DNA from: Streptomyces rimosus
Lineage (GTDB): Bacteria; Actinomycetota; Actinomycetes; Streptomycetales; Streptomycetaceae
Assembly: GCF_008704655.1 (NCBI RefSeq)
Contig: NZ_CP023688.1
Span: 248,001-312,000 of the forward strand
Length of the DNA stretch: 64,000 nucleotides
Direction of reading: 5' to 3'
Positions within the stretch are counted from its first letter, which is position 1. Each line of letters opens with the position of its first letter. Shown piece after piece: positions 34,632-44,275 of this stretch. Made by a program: the position numbers and the translations under genes. The notes beneath the pieces were generated by a model. The model worked only from the letters and a program-made list of their open reading frames with translations. It did no database searches and was not told where the DNA came from.

Positions 34632-35732
34632 TCACCAGTAGCGGCCTTCGATCATCGCCTCCAGCGCGGCCCGGTGCATGATCAGTGCGTCCGGGTCGGC
34701 CGGCGCGGGCATCTCGCCGAAGTGGACCTGCCGGTAGGCCACGCGCAGCATGACGATCGCGTGCCGCAGGGCCGCGTAGAGGGTGTGGAAGTCCATGGCG
34801 CGCGGGGTGTGGCCGGTGAGCCGGGCGTAGCGCTCCTCGACGCGGTCGCGGCGCAGGAGGCCGGGCAGCCCCCGCTGCCCGCCGCTCACCGCCAGGTCCT
34901 GGAAGAACCGGTGCAGGTAGATCATCCAGCCGAGGTCGAGTTCACGCGGACCGGGGGCCGCCATTTCCCAGTCCAGTACGGCCGCGGTCCTGAACCCGTC
35001 GTAGACGATGTTGCCGATGCGGGCGTCGCCCCAGGTCAGCACGGCGTCGCCCGGGCCGTCGGCCTCCGCTGGCCAATGATCCGCCAGCCAGGCGAAGCCG
35101 CGCTCGATCAGCGGTGACGGCTCGCGCCCCGCGACGACCCAGGCGTAGTACGCGCGTTGGGCCGCCACATGTCGCCGCAGCGCACTCCCGTGGCCGGGCA
35201 GGGCGAGGAACTGTGTCTCCTTTGCGGGCACTTGGTCATGGATCCGGGCGAGGACCGAGACCGTGTCCGCTTCCAGTGCGGTGCGCTCCGCGTCAGTGGC
35301 GGTGTGCAGCCAGCTCCCTTCGTACGTGTACGGCATGACGTCCGGCGGCACGCGGCCCTCCACGCGCTCCATCACGAAGAACGGCGCGCCCAGCGGCTCC
35401 GGGTCCTCTTCGAGCCAGAGGGTGCGCGGCACCGGCACGTCCGTGTGCTCGGCGACCAGGCGCATCGTGCGGTACTGCCGGGCCATGTCATAGGTGGGGA
35501 ATACCGTGTAAGCGGCGGGGTCGGCGGCGAGGCGCAGCGCGCAGGAGCGGACGGGCGGACGGGGGTGGTCGATGTCGAAGAGCAGGGTTTCGCTGGACAT
35601 GCCGTTGGAGGCGGGGACGGTCGCGGCGACCGCCCGCGCGCCGGGCAGGCGGGTGCTCAGCCAGGCGGACAGACGCCGGGTGACTTCCCCGGGGTCGCGG
35701 GTGGTGGTGCGGGGCCGGGGTGTGCTGCTCAT
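34632..35732 (-). CDS. APH-family phosphotransferase
   Basis: This 366-residue protein has the aminoglycoside/choline kinase fold: PASNGMSSETLLFDI (nucleotide loop region), FFVMERVEG (hinge), LTWGDARIGNIVYDG (catalytic Asp/Asn loop, normally HGDxxxxN; here WGDARIGN) and AAVLDWEMAAPGPRELDL (metal Asp). Proteins of this branch are often encoded with acyl-CoA dehydrogenases and lipid/steroid enzymes rather than resistance genes. The ATG overlaps the stop of the next gene by 4 bp (35729-35732), so they are coupled. The acceptor is unknown. Confidence 0.9.
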   Translation of the reverse strand: MSSTPRPRTTTRDPGEVTRRLSAWLSTRLPGARAVAATVPASNGMSSETLLFDIDHPRPPVRSCALRLAADPAAYTVFPTYDMARQYRTMRLVAEHTDVPVPRTLWLEEDPEPLGAPFFVMERVEGRVPPDVMPYTYEGSWLHTATDAERTALEADTVSVLARIHDQVPAKETQFLALPGHGSALRRHVAAQRAYYAWVVAGREPSPLIERGFAWLADHWPAEADGPGDAVLTWGDARIGNIVYDGFRTAAVLDWEMAAPGPRELDLGWMIYLHRFFQDLAVSGGQRGLPGLLRRDRVEERYARLTGHTPRAMDFHTLYAALRHAIVMLRVAYRQVHFGEMPAPADPDALIMHRAALEAMIEGRYW

Positions 35733-36910
35733 GACCGGTCCTCGCGCGGCTGCGTGGTGGTGGGCCGGGGCCGGGGAGCGGCCGGCCGGGCCGGTGCCGT
35801 GTCGCCGTAGCCGGTGAAGCCGCTGGGGTCGTGGCGGCCGAAGCTGCCGTGCTCGAAGATCCCGTATCCGGTGCGTCCTTCGAGGGTGAAGCGGGCCGCG
35901 TGGTCGGTGACGCCGTAGGCGGCAAGCGGATGGGCGGCGGGGTCGCCGAGGTCGTAGGTGCGGCGGTCGGTCCAGCCGCGTCCGCGCCAGGTGCCGTGCT
36001 GCCAGTCGTCGGCGGGCGGATAGCCCGCGCCGACGGCCAGCGGTGAGGAGGTGAGGATCTCGGCGGCGAGTTCGAGGGGCTTGCGGGCCGGGTCGGTGAG
36101 GTGCAGCACGGCCCGCTCGGGCTGCCGGGTCCCCGCCCGGTAGGTGATGTCGGCGTAGGGCCAGCCGAGTTGGACGTCGGGGACGCCGTCGCGGACGAGC
36201 AGCGCCTCGTTGAGCGTACGGTGCCCGTCGGCGTCCTCCTGGACGATGACCATCACGAACCGGTCGTCGAAGCGGACCGGGCACCAGATCCAGTGGAAGC
36301 CCTCGGGCCGTGCCTCCTCGGCGGCGCGCCCGCCGTCCTCGCCGGGGATCGGCCGCACGCCCCAGCTGCGGTCGCGGGTGCCGGTCCACTCCCCCGCCGT
36401 GACGGCCAGTTCCGTACCGGCGGCCCGTACGGTGCCGGTACAGGTGCCGGCCTGCACGAACCGGCGGCCCTCCAGGGTGAGCCGCCCGCCGCGGTACTGC
36501 GTGTGGTGCGGTTCCCAGACGGCGGGGAAGGCGGCGTGCCATTCGAGGTCGTAGGAGAGCCCGCCGGGGTCGGCCGGGTCGGCATCGCAGCGCAGCCGGA
36601 GCCGTTCGAGGGGCCGATCGACGGTGATGGACAGCGGGCCGACGGTGAGCGCGAGGCGGTCGTCGCCCAGCGCGTCGGAGGCGCGTACGGCGTGCAGGCG
36701 GTCGCCGAGCCGGAGGGTGGCATAGGCGTCGATGACACCGGTGTTGGGATAGACGCCGAGGCCGGCGATGAGCAGCGCGCGGCCGGTGTGGTCCAGGACA
36801 TGGAAGATGCAGCGGTCGTAGGCGTTGCGGTCGCCGGTGGCGACGTGCCGCATGGACAGCGGCACTTGGTGGATCGGGTACTCGTCGAGCCCGATCGGGC
36901 GGTCGGTCAC
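35729..36910 (-). CDS. DUF7064-like conserved protein coupled to the kinase
   Basis: This 393-residue protein has no signal or membrane segment. Segments such as NAYDRCIFHVLDHTGRALLI, DLEWHAAFPAVWEPHH, WTGTRDRSWGVRPIPGED and FHWIWCPVRFDDRFVMVIV match a beta-rich family (DUF7064/7065-type) found with lipid or steroid genes in actinobacteria; the family has been likened to hydroxysteroid- or carotenoid-type hydratases but its activity is unknown. AGGAGG lies six bases before the GTG at 36910, an excellent start. It is first in the two-gene unit with the kinase and has a TGACG-gta-CGTCA palindrome 90 bp upstream. Confidence 0.78.
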   Translation of the reverse strand: MTDRPIGLDEYPIHQVPLSMRHVATGDRNAYDRCIFHVLDHTGRALLIAGLGVYPNTGVIDAYATLRLGDRLHAVRASDALGDDRLALTVGPLSITVDRPLERLRLRCDADPADPGGLSYDLEWHAAFPAVWEPHHTQYRGGRLTLEGRRFVQAGTCTGTVRAAGTELAVTAGEWTGTRDRSWGVRPIPGEDGGRAAEEARPEGFHWIWCPVRFDDRFVMVIVQEDADGHRTLNEALLVRDGVPDVQLGWPYADITYRAGTRQPERAVLHLTDPARKPLELAAEILTSSPLAVGAGYPPADDWQHGTWRGRGWTDRRTYDLGDPAAHPLAAYGVTDHAARFTLEGRTGYGIFEHGSFGRHDPSGFTGYGDTAPARPAAPRPRPTTTQPREDRS

Positions 36911-36998
36911 GGGACACCTCCTGGACGCGCGGGCACACGGCCCGATGGCCGCGGCGGACACCGGGCCGACGCCGTAGGGCCGTTTCTGCAAATGGATT

Positions 36999-37011
36999 TG
37001 ACGGTACGTCA
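36999..37011. promoter_or_regulatory. Palindromic operator-like site TGACG-GTA-CGTCA
   Basis: An inverted repeat with 5-bp arms and a 3-bp centre lies in the 301-bp region between the DUF7064-like gene and the divergent threonine-synthase-like gene. Its position 90 bp from the GTG suits a repressor site. A TTGAC is embedded in the left arm on the plus strand. The cognate regulator is unknown. Confidence 0.45.
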
Positions 37012-37211
37012 GGAGTACGCGCGGAACCATAGCCGTACCCGCCCGAGGACGTGAAGGGCACCCGCGGCACCCCGACACCGCTCCCCGCCGCCGCAGGGGC
37101 GCGGGCACGGCGGCCCGGCTCCGCTGTACGGCGTACACGGCACCGTAGAGTGGGGCGCGAAGGTCATCACGGACGCCGGGGAAGCGGCGGCGACGCAACG
37201 AGGGGGACACC

Positions 37212-38402
37212 ATGACGACGGCAAGCTCCGTACCGGACCCGAGCGGCCTGCACTGCCTGCGCTGCGGCCTGGAGGTCAGGGGCTTCGCCGGCTGCCCCCG
37301 GTGCGCGGCCGACGGGATCGGCGCCAACGCGATGCCGCCGCTCGCCGACCTGGACGGCCTGGAGCTGGCCGGATATCCGGGCGGGCCGTGGGGCTGGCCG
37401 GAGACGCTGCCGGTCAGCGGCTCGCCGGTGACGCTCGGCGAGGGCGGCACCCCGAACATACGGCTGCGCACCGACCCGGCCGCGCTCGGTGACGGACGCG
37501 CGCCCGAGTGCGGCAGCGAGTTGTGGGTCAAGTACGAGGGCGGCAACCCGACCGGCTCGCACAAGGACCGGGCGATGGCGGTGGGCGTGGCCGCGGCGGT
37601 GGAGACCGGCGCCGACACGGTGTGCGCCGCGTCGTCCGGCAACGCGGGCGCCGCGGCGGCCGCCTACGCGGGCCGGGCCGGGCTGCGGTGCGTGGTCTTC
37701 ACCACCGAGAGCGTGCCGTCGGCGCTGGCCGCGCAGATCGATCTGCTGGGCGCCGAGCAGGTGCGGTGCGCGGGCGGCTTCCCGGAGCGCAACGCCGCGA
37801 TGGCGCAGGCCGTGGCGGAACACGGCTGGTACCCCCTGACCAGCTACTCCTCGCCGTCACCCGGCGGCAATCCGTATGCCAACGAGGGCTACAAGTCGGT
37901 CGCGTACGAGCTGGCGCGGGACTTCGCGGGGCGGCGGATCGGCGCGGTGGTCGTGCCGACCAGCCGCGCGGACCTGCTGGCCGGGATCGAGCGCGGCTTC
38001 CGCGAACTGGCGGCGGCCGGCCTGGTGTCCGCGGCGCCGCGGATGATCGCCGCCGAACCCGCGGGGGCGGCTCCCTTCACCGCCGCGCTGCGCCACGCCG
38101 ACCGCGCGGCCCAGGAGCGCACGCGCGTGGAGAGCCACCCCACCGCCGCCTTCTCGCTCGGCGAGAACAGCCCGTGCTGGCAAGGGCTGGACGCGCTGTG
38201 GCGGTCCGGCGGCACGGCCGTCGCCGTGGCGGAGAAGGAGTTCCTGGCCGAACAGCACCGCCTCGCCCAGCAGGGCCTGCTGCTGGAGGCGTCGTCCGCC
38301 GTCGCGGTGTCCGTGGCCCGCCGGATGCTGCGCGAGCGGCCGGAGCCGGTCGTGGCGATCGGTACGGCGACGGGCATGAAGGGGCTGGGCCCGGCGGAGT
38401 GA
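37212..38402 (+). CDS. Threonine synthase-like PLP-dependent enzyme
   Basis: This 396-residue fold-type II PLP enzyme resembles threonine synthase, which makes threonine from O-phosphohomoserine, or the related 2,3-diaminopropionate-type lyases. PLP lysine is in PTGSHKDRAMAV; the phosphate loop is in AASSGNAGAAAAAYAG; and the C-terminal IGTATGMKGL closes the active site. An N-terminal CLRCGLEVRGFAGCPRC is a rubredoxin-like zinc site, seen in some members. ATG start with GAGGGGG ahead. It is probably not the main thrC because it stands alone, without hom or thrB. Confidence 0.85.
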   Translation: MTTASSVPDPSGLHCLRCGLEVRGFAGCPRCAADGIGANAMPPLADLDGLELAGYPGGPWGWPETLPVSGSPVTLGEGGTPNIRLRTDPAALGDGRAPECGSELWVKYEGGNPTGSHKDRAMAVGVAAAVETGADTVCAASSGNAGAAAAAYAGRAGLRCVVFTTESVPSALAAQIDLLGAEQVRCAGGFPERNAAMAQAVAEHGWYPLTSYSSPSPGGNPYANEGYKSVAYELARDFAGRRIGAVVVPTSRADLLAGIERGFRELAAAGLVSAAPRMIAAEPAGAAPFTAALRHADRAAQERTRVESHPTAAFSLGENSPCWQGLDALWRSGGTAVAVAEKEFLAEQHRLAQQGLLLEASSAVAVSVARRMLRERPEPVVAIGTATGMKGLGPAE

Positions 38403-38439
38403 GCGGCGGACGGCCTCCCGCCCGCCGCTTCCGCGCCGG

Positions 38440-39612
38440 TCAGCGGGACTCCGGCCCCACCAGGTGGCGCGCGATGACCATGCGCTGAATCTGGTTGGTG
38501 CCCTCGACGATCTGGAGGACCTTGGCCTCGCGCATGTAGCGCTCGGCCGGGAAGTCGAGGGTGTAGCCGTAGCCGCCGAGGAGCTGTACGGCGTCGGTGG
38601 TGACCCGCATCGCGGTGTCGGTGCAGAACAGCTTGGCCATCGCCGCCTCCTTGGAGAACGGCTGGCCGGCGTCCCGGAGGCGGGCGGCGGTCAGGTACAG
38701 CGAGCGGCCCGCCTCTATCTGGGTCGCCATGTCGGCGATCATGAAGCGCAGGCCCTGGAAGTCGGCGATCGGGCGGCCGAACTGCTGCCGGGAGGCGGTG
38801 TACGCCAGCGCCTCGTCCAGGGCGGCCTGGGCGACGCCGATCGCACAGGCGGCGATGCCGAGACGGCCCGAGTCCAGCGCTGACAGGGCGATGGCGAAGC
38901 CCTGGCCCTCCTCCCCGATCCGGCGGGCGTCCGGCACCTGCACGCCGTCGAAGTGCAGCTGGGCCGTGGGCGAGCCCTTCATGCCCATCTTGCGCTCGGG
39001 TGCCGCGGCGGTCAGGCCTTCCGCGTCGCCGGGCACCAGGAAGGCCGTGATGCCGCGGGGGCCCTGCTCTCCCGTACGGGCGAGCACGGTGTAGAAGTCG
39101 GCGACGCCGCCGTGGGTGATCCACGCCTTGGTGCCGTTCAGCGTCCAGACGTCCCCGTCGCGGACCGCGCGGGTGGTCAGCGAGGCGGCATCGGAACCGG
39201 AGGAAGGCTCCGAGAGGCAGTAGGCGCCGAGCAGACCGCCGCCGAGCATGGCGGGCAGGTGCGTGGCGCGCTGCTCCTTCGTACCGAACTCGGCCGTGGC
39301 GTGGCAGGCGAGGGTGTGCACGCTGACGCCGAGGCCCACGGTCAGCCGGGCGGCCGCCAGCTCCTCCAGCACCTGGAGGTAGACCTCGTAGGGCTGCGCA
39401 CCGCCGCCGAACTCCTCGCCGTACGGGAGGGAGAGCAGCCCGGCCTCGGAGAGCAGCGTGAAGATCTGCCGGGGGAAACGTCCCGCCTCCTCCTGCTCCG
39501 CGGCGGTCGGCCTGATCTCACGCTCGACAAGGTCCCGTACCAGCGTCAGCAGGTCGCGGGCCTCCTCCGTGGGCAGCCTGCGATCCACCGGCCGGGGGCC
39601 GTACTCGTTCAT
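38440..39612 (-). CDS. Acyl-CoA dehydrogenase
   Basis: This 390-residue flavoprotein oxidises the alpha-beta bond of an acyl-CoA. The usual blocks are GLLSLPYGEEFGGGAQP, GAYCLSEPSSGSDAAS (FAD/substrate), YGYTLDFPAERYMREAKV and the catalytic Glu in QIVEGTNQIQRMVIARHL near the C-terminus. The ATG at 39612 follows GGAGGAGAG, which is preferred over the longer frame to 39684. It stands alone, convergent with the threonine-synthase-like gene. Confidence 0.95.
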   Translation of the reverse strand: MNEYGPRPVDRRLPTEEARDLLTLVRDLVEREIRPTAAEQEEAGRFPRQIFTLLSEAGLLSLPYGEEFGGGAQPYEVYLQVLEELAAARLTVGLGVSVHTLACHATAEFGTKEQRATHLPAMLGGGLLGAYCLSEPSSGSDAASLTTRAVRDGDVWTLNGTKAWITHGGVADFYTVLARTGEQGPRGITAFLVPGDAEGLTAAAPERKMGMKGSPTAQLHFDGVQVPDARRIGEEGQGFAIALSALDSGRLGIAACAIGVAQAALDEALAYTASRQQFGRPIADFQGLRFMIADMATQIEAGRSLYLTAARLRDAGQPFSKEAAMAKLFCTDTAMRVTTDAVQLLGGYGYTLDFPAERYMREAKVLQIVEGTNQIQRMVIARHLVGPESR

Positions 39613-39930
39613 GCGGCGCTCTCCTCCCTGTCGGGCGCTGCGACGGCGCGCCCGAGGGTTGAGGCGGCGCCGCCGGTTGATCACACAGTGCTCAGCAGAT
39701 GATCGCGCACCGGGTCGCGGAAGGCGGTGACCTGCAGCTGTGGCGCTAGGAGTATGCCCGATCGGCAGCGCTACGTCACTGGTTGACCTGCATCTCTTCC
39801 GGGCCCGTACCGGACTTGGTCATCACCGGCTCCGGACGCGCGGACTCCGGTCCGGCACTCCGCCGCACCCCCGCCTCACCTGGCACGACGCCCGGACGCC
39901 GCGGCAACGGGAAGCTGTACGCGACAGGAA

Positions 39931-39974
39931 ATTGGTCCAAACCATTGACCGCACTGGTCTAGTCCTTCTACCTT
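39931..39974 (+). promoter_or_regulatory. Chitinase promoter with two DasR/direct-repeat boxes
   Basis: Two related boxes, ATTGGTCCAAACCATT (39931-39946) and ACTGGTCTAGTCCTTC (39953-39968), match the DasR (GntR-type, N-acetylglucosamine repressor) consensus ACTGGTCTAGACCACT and the classical Streptomyces chitinase repeats. They overlap a -35 TTGACC (39945-39950) and a -10 TACCTT (39969-39974), 18 bases apart. Repression in the absence of chitin fragments is expected. Confidence 0.85.
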
Positions 39975-40057
39975 CTCCGGCAACGCTCAACGCGTTCATG
40001 CCAATTCGGAACGCGTTTTCCGTTCGCTCCACCTCGACCCCCCTCCGAGGAGACGAC

Positions 40058-41329
<1,272 letters not shown>

Positions 41330-41374
41330 CCGGTCGCTGAGCGGCACGGCGCTGCTCTTGCCTGTTGAGGCTGC

Positions 41375-41417
41375 CGCGGTCTGTCCGCCACCGTTTCACG
41401 GAGGCGGACAGACCGCG
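41375..41417 (+). terminator. Hairpin after chitinase
   Basis: A perfect 15-bp stem (41375-41389 with 41403-41417) and a 13-base loop lie 45 bp past the chitinase stop. There is no T run. Confidence 0.75.
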
Positions 41418-41913
41418 TCGCTGCGGGAGAGGCCAGGTCCAGGGTCGGTACGGGCCGGCGCTGATCGCGCCGGCACGCGGCGCTGCGACCGTGGTCGCGG
41501 ACCCGCTGCCACCGCAGGCGTCCGTCGCGGTCGGCCGGCTTCGGGAGCATGGCCGTGAGCTGGTCCGCGCACCCGGGCAGGGCGTCCGCCGCGGCCTCGG
41601 GTGTCACGCAGGCCTCACCGCGGTAGGTGTGCGCGTCTACGTCGGTGACCACACCCGGCAGCAGACGCAGCCGCGCGTCGTACGGGTCTGCCCACACCCT
41701 GGCCGTTCACAGGTCCAACGGGACCCAGGCGCCTCGCCCCTCCACTGGGCAGCCCCTGCCGTAGGTCACGCACGGCTCCTTCTCATGGGCTTGAGGAGCC
41801 GGTACATCAGCGGACGCGTGACCGTACGGCGGGTTCACCGAAATCGGTCGTAGGACTGCTCGCGCGGGTGGAATGGTGCCTCGCGTACGCGGGCGCAGAT
41901 CCAGGCTCCCTCC
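41418..41913. other. Region of degraded sequence between chitinase and the IS scrap
   Basis: About 500 bp hold no intact gene. On the minus strand 41697-41470 encodes a plausible fragment beginning VWADPYDARLRLLPGV and containing EACVTPEAAADALPGC, with normal codon use, but it reads on into the chitinase terminator without a natural end. It is probably the remnant of an unidentified gene disrupted when the insertion element was present. Confidence 0.35.
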
Positions 41914-42092
41914 TCAAACGGACCTTGCCCGAAGCACGTACGACGCGAGGGTGACCGTTGCTTCGTAGGAGATGGCGGTCTTGTCGTATCCAGTAACGAT
42001 CTCGCGGAAGCCTTCGAGGCGGCTGAAGCGGCGTTCGACAGTGTTGCGTCGACGGTGGATCTCCCGGTCGGAACCCGGCGACAGACCACCGC
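41914..42092 (-). pseudogene. C-terminal fragment of an IS5-family transposase
   Basis: The minus strand encodes DREIHRRRNTVERRFSRLEG followed by FREIVTGYDKTAISYEA and TLASYVLRARSV, then TGA at 41914. This is the end of IS5/IS1647-type DDE transposases, including the catalytic Glu region (YRRRNTVER) and the YDKTA block. No upstream part, terminal inverted repeats or target duplication were found. The fragment begins against the stop of the quinone-reductase gene. Confidence 0.82.
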
Positions 42093-42093
42093 T

Positions 42094-43014
42094 CTACAGT
42101 GCGATCACGATCTTGCCGTGCACGTGCCTTTCGGCCTGCGTCGTCACGGCTTCGCGAATCCGCTCGACCGGGAAGGTCGCCGCGATCGGCACCGTGATCT
42201 CGCCGGAACGGATCGCGTCGGCGATCCGCTCCAGGGTGCCCGGGGCCGCGTCGAGGGCGCCCAGCTTGCGCACACCGGGCGGCGGGGCGGGGCCGTCGGC
42301 CACGACGGTGATCCGCTCGGGTGCCACGCCGAGCTTGAGCGCGGTCTCGGCCGCGTCCCTTCCGAACAGGTCGGTTGCGGCGGTGATCCCCTCGGGCGCC
42401 AGGGCCCGCACCCGGTCCGCCAGGCCGGGGCCGTACGCCACGGGTTCGGCGCCCAGCTCGCGCAGGAATCCGAACGTGCCCTCGGAGGCGGTGCCGAGCA
42501 CCCGGGCACCCGCGAGCTTCGCGAGCTGCACGGCGAAGACGCCCACGCCACCCGCCGCCCCACCGATCAGGACGGTGTCCCCGGTGCGGAGCCCGAGCGC
42601 GGCGAGCGCGGCGGCGGCCGTCAGACCGGACACCGGAAGCGTGGCCGCCACCTCGTCGCCGACACCCTGCGGGGTGTGCCAGAGCGTTCCCGCGGCTGCC
42701 TTGACCAGCACGAAGTCGGCGACGGACCGGCCGATCGCGGCCCCGTACACCCGGTCGCCGACCGCGAAACCCGTGGCCTCGGCACCCACCTCGTCCACCA
42801 CTCCGGCGAAGTCGCTGCCGAACCCGGCCGGCAAGGTGATGCCGAACCGCGCCGCCATGTCGGGCTGGGTGGTGATCTGCCAGTCCATCGGATTCAGCCC
42901 GGCGGCCGTGACCCGGACGCGGATCTCGTCCGGTGCGGCGTGCGGCTCGGGTATCTCCTGCAATTCGAGCACTTCGGGACCGCCGAAGCGGCGGTAACGG
43001 ACAGCTTTGCTCAT
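42094..43014 (-). CDS. NADP-dependent oxidoreductase (quinone oxidoreductase, MDR family)
   Basis: This 306-residue zinc-free MDR enzyme reduces quinones or enones with NADPH. Blocks are RYRRFGGPEVLELQEIPEP, AAGLNPMDWQITTQPD, LPAGFGSDFAGVVDEVGAEA, the Rossmann GLRTGDTVLIGGAAGGVGVFAVQ and the C-terminal GEITVPIAATFPVERIREA. The ATG at 43014 has GGAGAGG upstream. The C-terminus abuts the IS scrap but is complete. It is divergent from a TetR regulator with two matched palindromes between, so it is very likely that regulator's target. Confidence 0.93.
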   Translation of the reverse strand: MSKAVRYRRFGGPEVLELQEIPEPHAAPDEIRVRVTAAGLNPMDWQITTQPDMAARFGITLPAGFGSDFAGVVDEVGAEATGFAVGDRVYGAAIGRSVADFVLVKAAAGTLWHTPQGVGDEVAATLPVSGLTAAAALAALGLRTGDTVLIGGAAGGVGVFAVQLAKLAGARVLGTASEGTFGFLRELGAEPVAYGPGLADRVRALAPEGITAATDLFGRDAAETALKLGVAPERITVVADGPAPPPGVRKLGALDAAPGTLERIADAIRSGEITVPIAATFPVERIREAVTTQAERHVHGKIVIAL

Positions 43015-43037
43015 TTTGGTGACCTCTCCTGGCCAGT

Positions 43038-43089
43038 GATGGGACTTGGTCTCATCGACCGTACACCACTGATGGGACCACGTCCCGTA
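43038..43089. promoter_or_regulatory. Two TetR-type operator palindromes
   Basis: GATGGGAC-ttg-GTCTCATC (43038-43056) is a near-perfect inverted repeat, and GATGGGAC-cac-GTCCCGTA (43071-43089) shares the left arm and centre spacing. The centres are 33 bp apart, about three helical turns, between the oxidoreductase and the TetR gene. The second site lies within 30 bp of the TetR ATG, fitting autorepression. Confidence 0.72.
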
Positions 43090-43099
43090 CACTGCTCCC

Positions 43100-43669
43100 A
43101 TGGCTCGCTGGCAACCCGACGCACCAGGACGACTCGCCGCCGCCGCCCTCGACCTCTTCGAGGAGAACGGCTACGACAACACGACCGTGATCGACATCGC
43201 GGAGCGCGCGGGGCTCACCAAGAGCACGTTCTTCCGGCACTTCCCGGACAAACGTGAGGTGCTCTTCGGCGCGGGCACGATTACCGGCCTGCTCACCGAA
43301 GGGATCGCCTCGGCGCCGGCGGAGGCCGGGCCGCTCGACACGGTGGCGCACGCCCTCGACACGCTCGGCCGGACGTTCTTCACCGCCGACCGCCGCGAGT
43401 ACAGCCGCCGGCGCCAGGCCGTGCTGAACGCCAACACGGAGCTGCGCGAGCGCGAAGCCCTGAAGCGGATCGACCTCACCGCCGCGATGGTCGAGGCCCT
43501 CGAACGCCGCGGGGTCCCCATCTCGACCGCGCGCGTGACCGCGCAACTGGGCGCGCTCGTCTGGGAGATCGCCTACGACCAGTGGATCGACGCCACCACC
43601 GGCGAGGACTTCGGCCCGCTGGCACGGCAAGCGCTCGCCGAAGTACGCGCGGCCGAAGCCGTGTGCTGA
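43100..43669 (+). CDS. TetR/AcrR-family repressor
   Basis: This 189-residue repressor has the HTH in AALDLFEENGYDNTTVIDIA and GLTKSTFFRHFPDKREVLF (about 15-60) and an all-helical ligand domain. It probably controls the divergent quinone reductase and itself through the two palindromes in the 85-bp gap. The start ATG at 43100 has no clear ribosome site. The C-terminal EIAYDQWIDATTGEDFGPL region is intact. Confidence 0.93.
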   Translation: MARWQPDAPGRLAAAALDLFEENGYDNTTVIDIAERAGLTKSTFFRHFPDKREVLFGAGTITGLLTEGIASAPAEAGPLDTVAHALDTLGRTFFTADRREYSRRRQAVLNANTELREREALKRIDLTAAMVEALERRGVPISTARVTAQLGALVWEIAYDQWIDATTGEDFGPLARQALAEVRAAEAVC

Positions 43670-43851
43670 GGTGCGTGTCGCGTTGTGAGCCCGGGCAGCC
43701 GTACGGCCACGAGCGGGTTCGCATCCCGTGCGCAGTCGGCCGCGGTCAAAGGCGGCGGCGCCCGCCGACAAGGTGGCCGCTGGGACACCGGAGTGCTCGG
43801 GAGGAGCCTTCACCGCTGCCGACGTCCGGGCGGTCAGTGCTCGCTCGCAGC

Positions 43852-44217
43852 ATGAAAGGCGTAACCGAGCAGATCGAGGAACCCGAGCAGGTCCCGCCGC
43901 GGCGGCCCGAGAACGGGCCCGGGCCGTGGGTGTGGCGCCGGCCGCCCGGTGCCCGGCCGACTCTGTACGTGCGCCGCGCCCCCGGCAGCACCTCCGAGCC
44001 CACCGTCCGCGAACCCATCCCGAAGACCACGGTCGGCCGACCTGTGGGCGACCGCGGTCCGGATCACTGGCCATGCATGGCGACCGAAGGGCGGGGCAGG
44101 ATCGGTCCGCCTTGTTCCCGGGGAAGACGAACGAGGTACGGCGGGCCCGGGCCGGCGGCGGCCGGGCGGCTGTGGCGGTCGGTCTCCTCGCGTGATCCGC
44201 AGACCGGGCAGAGGTAG
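43852..44217 (+). CDS. Small hypothetical protein
   Basis: A 121-codon frame encodes a Pro/Arg-rich protein starting MKGVTEQIEEPEQVPPRRPE, containing WRRPPGARPTLYVRRAPG and PKTTVGRPVGDRGPDHW. The pattern PGPWVWRRP...YVRRAPG...VGRP is reminiscent of small Streptomyces proteins of unknown function. There is no strong ribosome site and the C-terminal third looks non-coding, so it may be truncated or spurious. Confidence 0.35.
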   Translation: MKGVTEQIEEPEQVPPRRPENGPGPWVWRRPPGARPTLYVRRAPGSTSEPTVREPIPKTTVGRPVGDRGPDHWPCMATEGRGRIGPPCSRGRRTRYGGPGPAAAGRLWRSVSSRDPQTGQR

Positions 44218-44275
44218 GTGTTGCGGGCGCCGGAGCCCGGGCCGCACGGGCCGTCGCCGTGCTCCGTGCGGCCGG

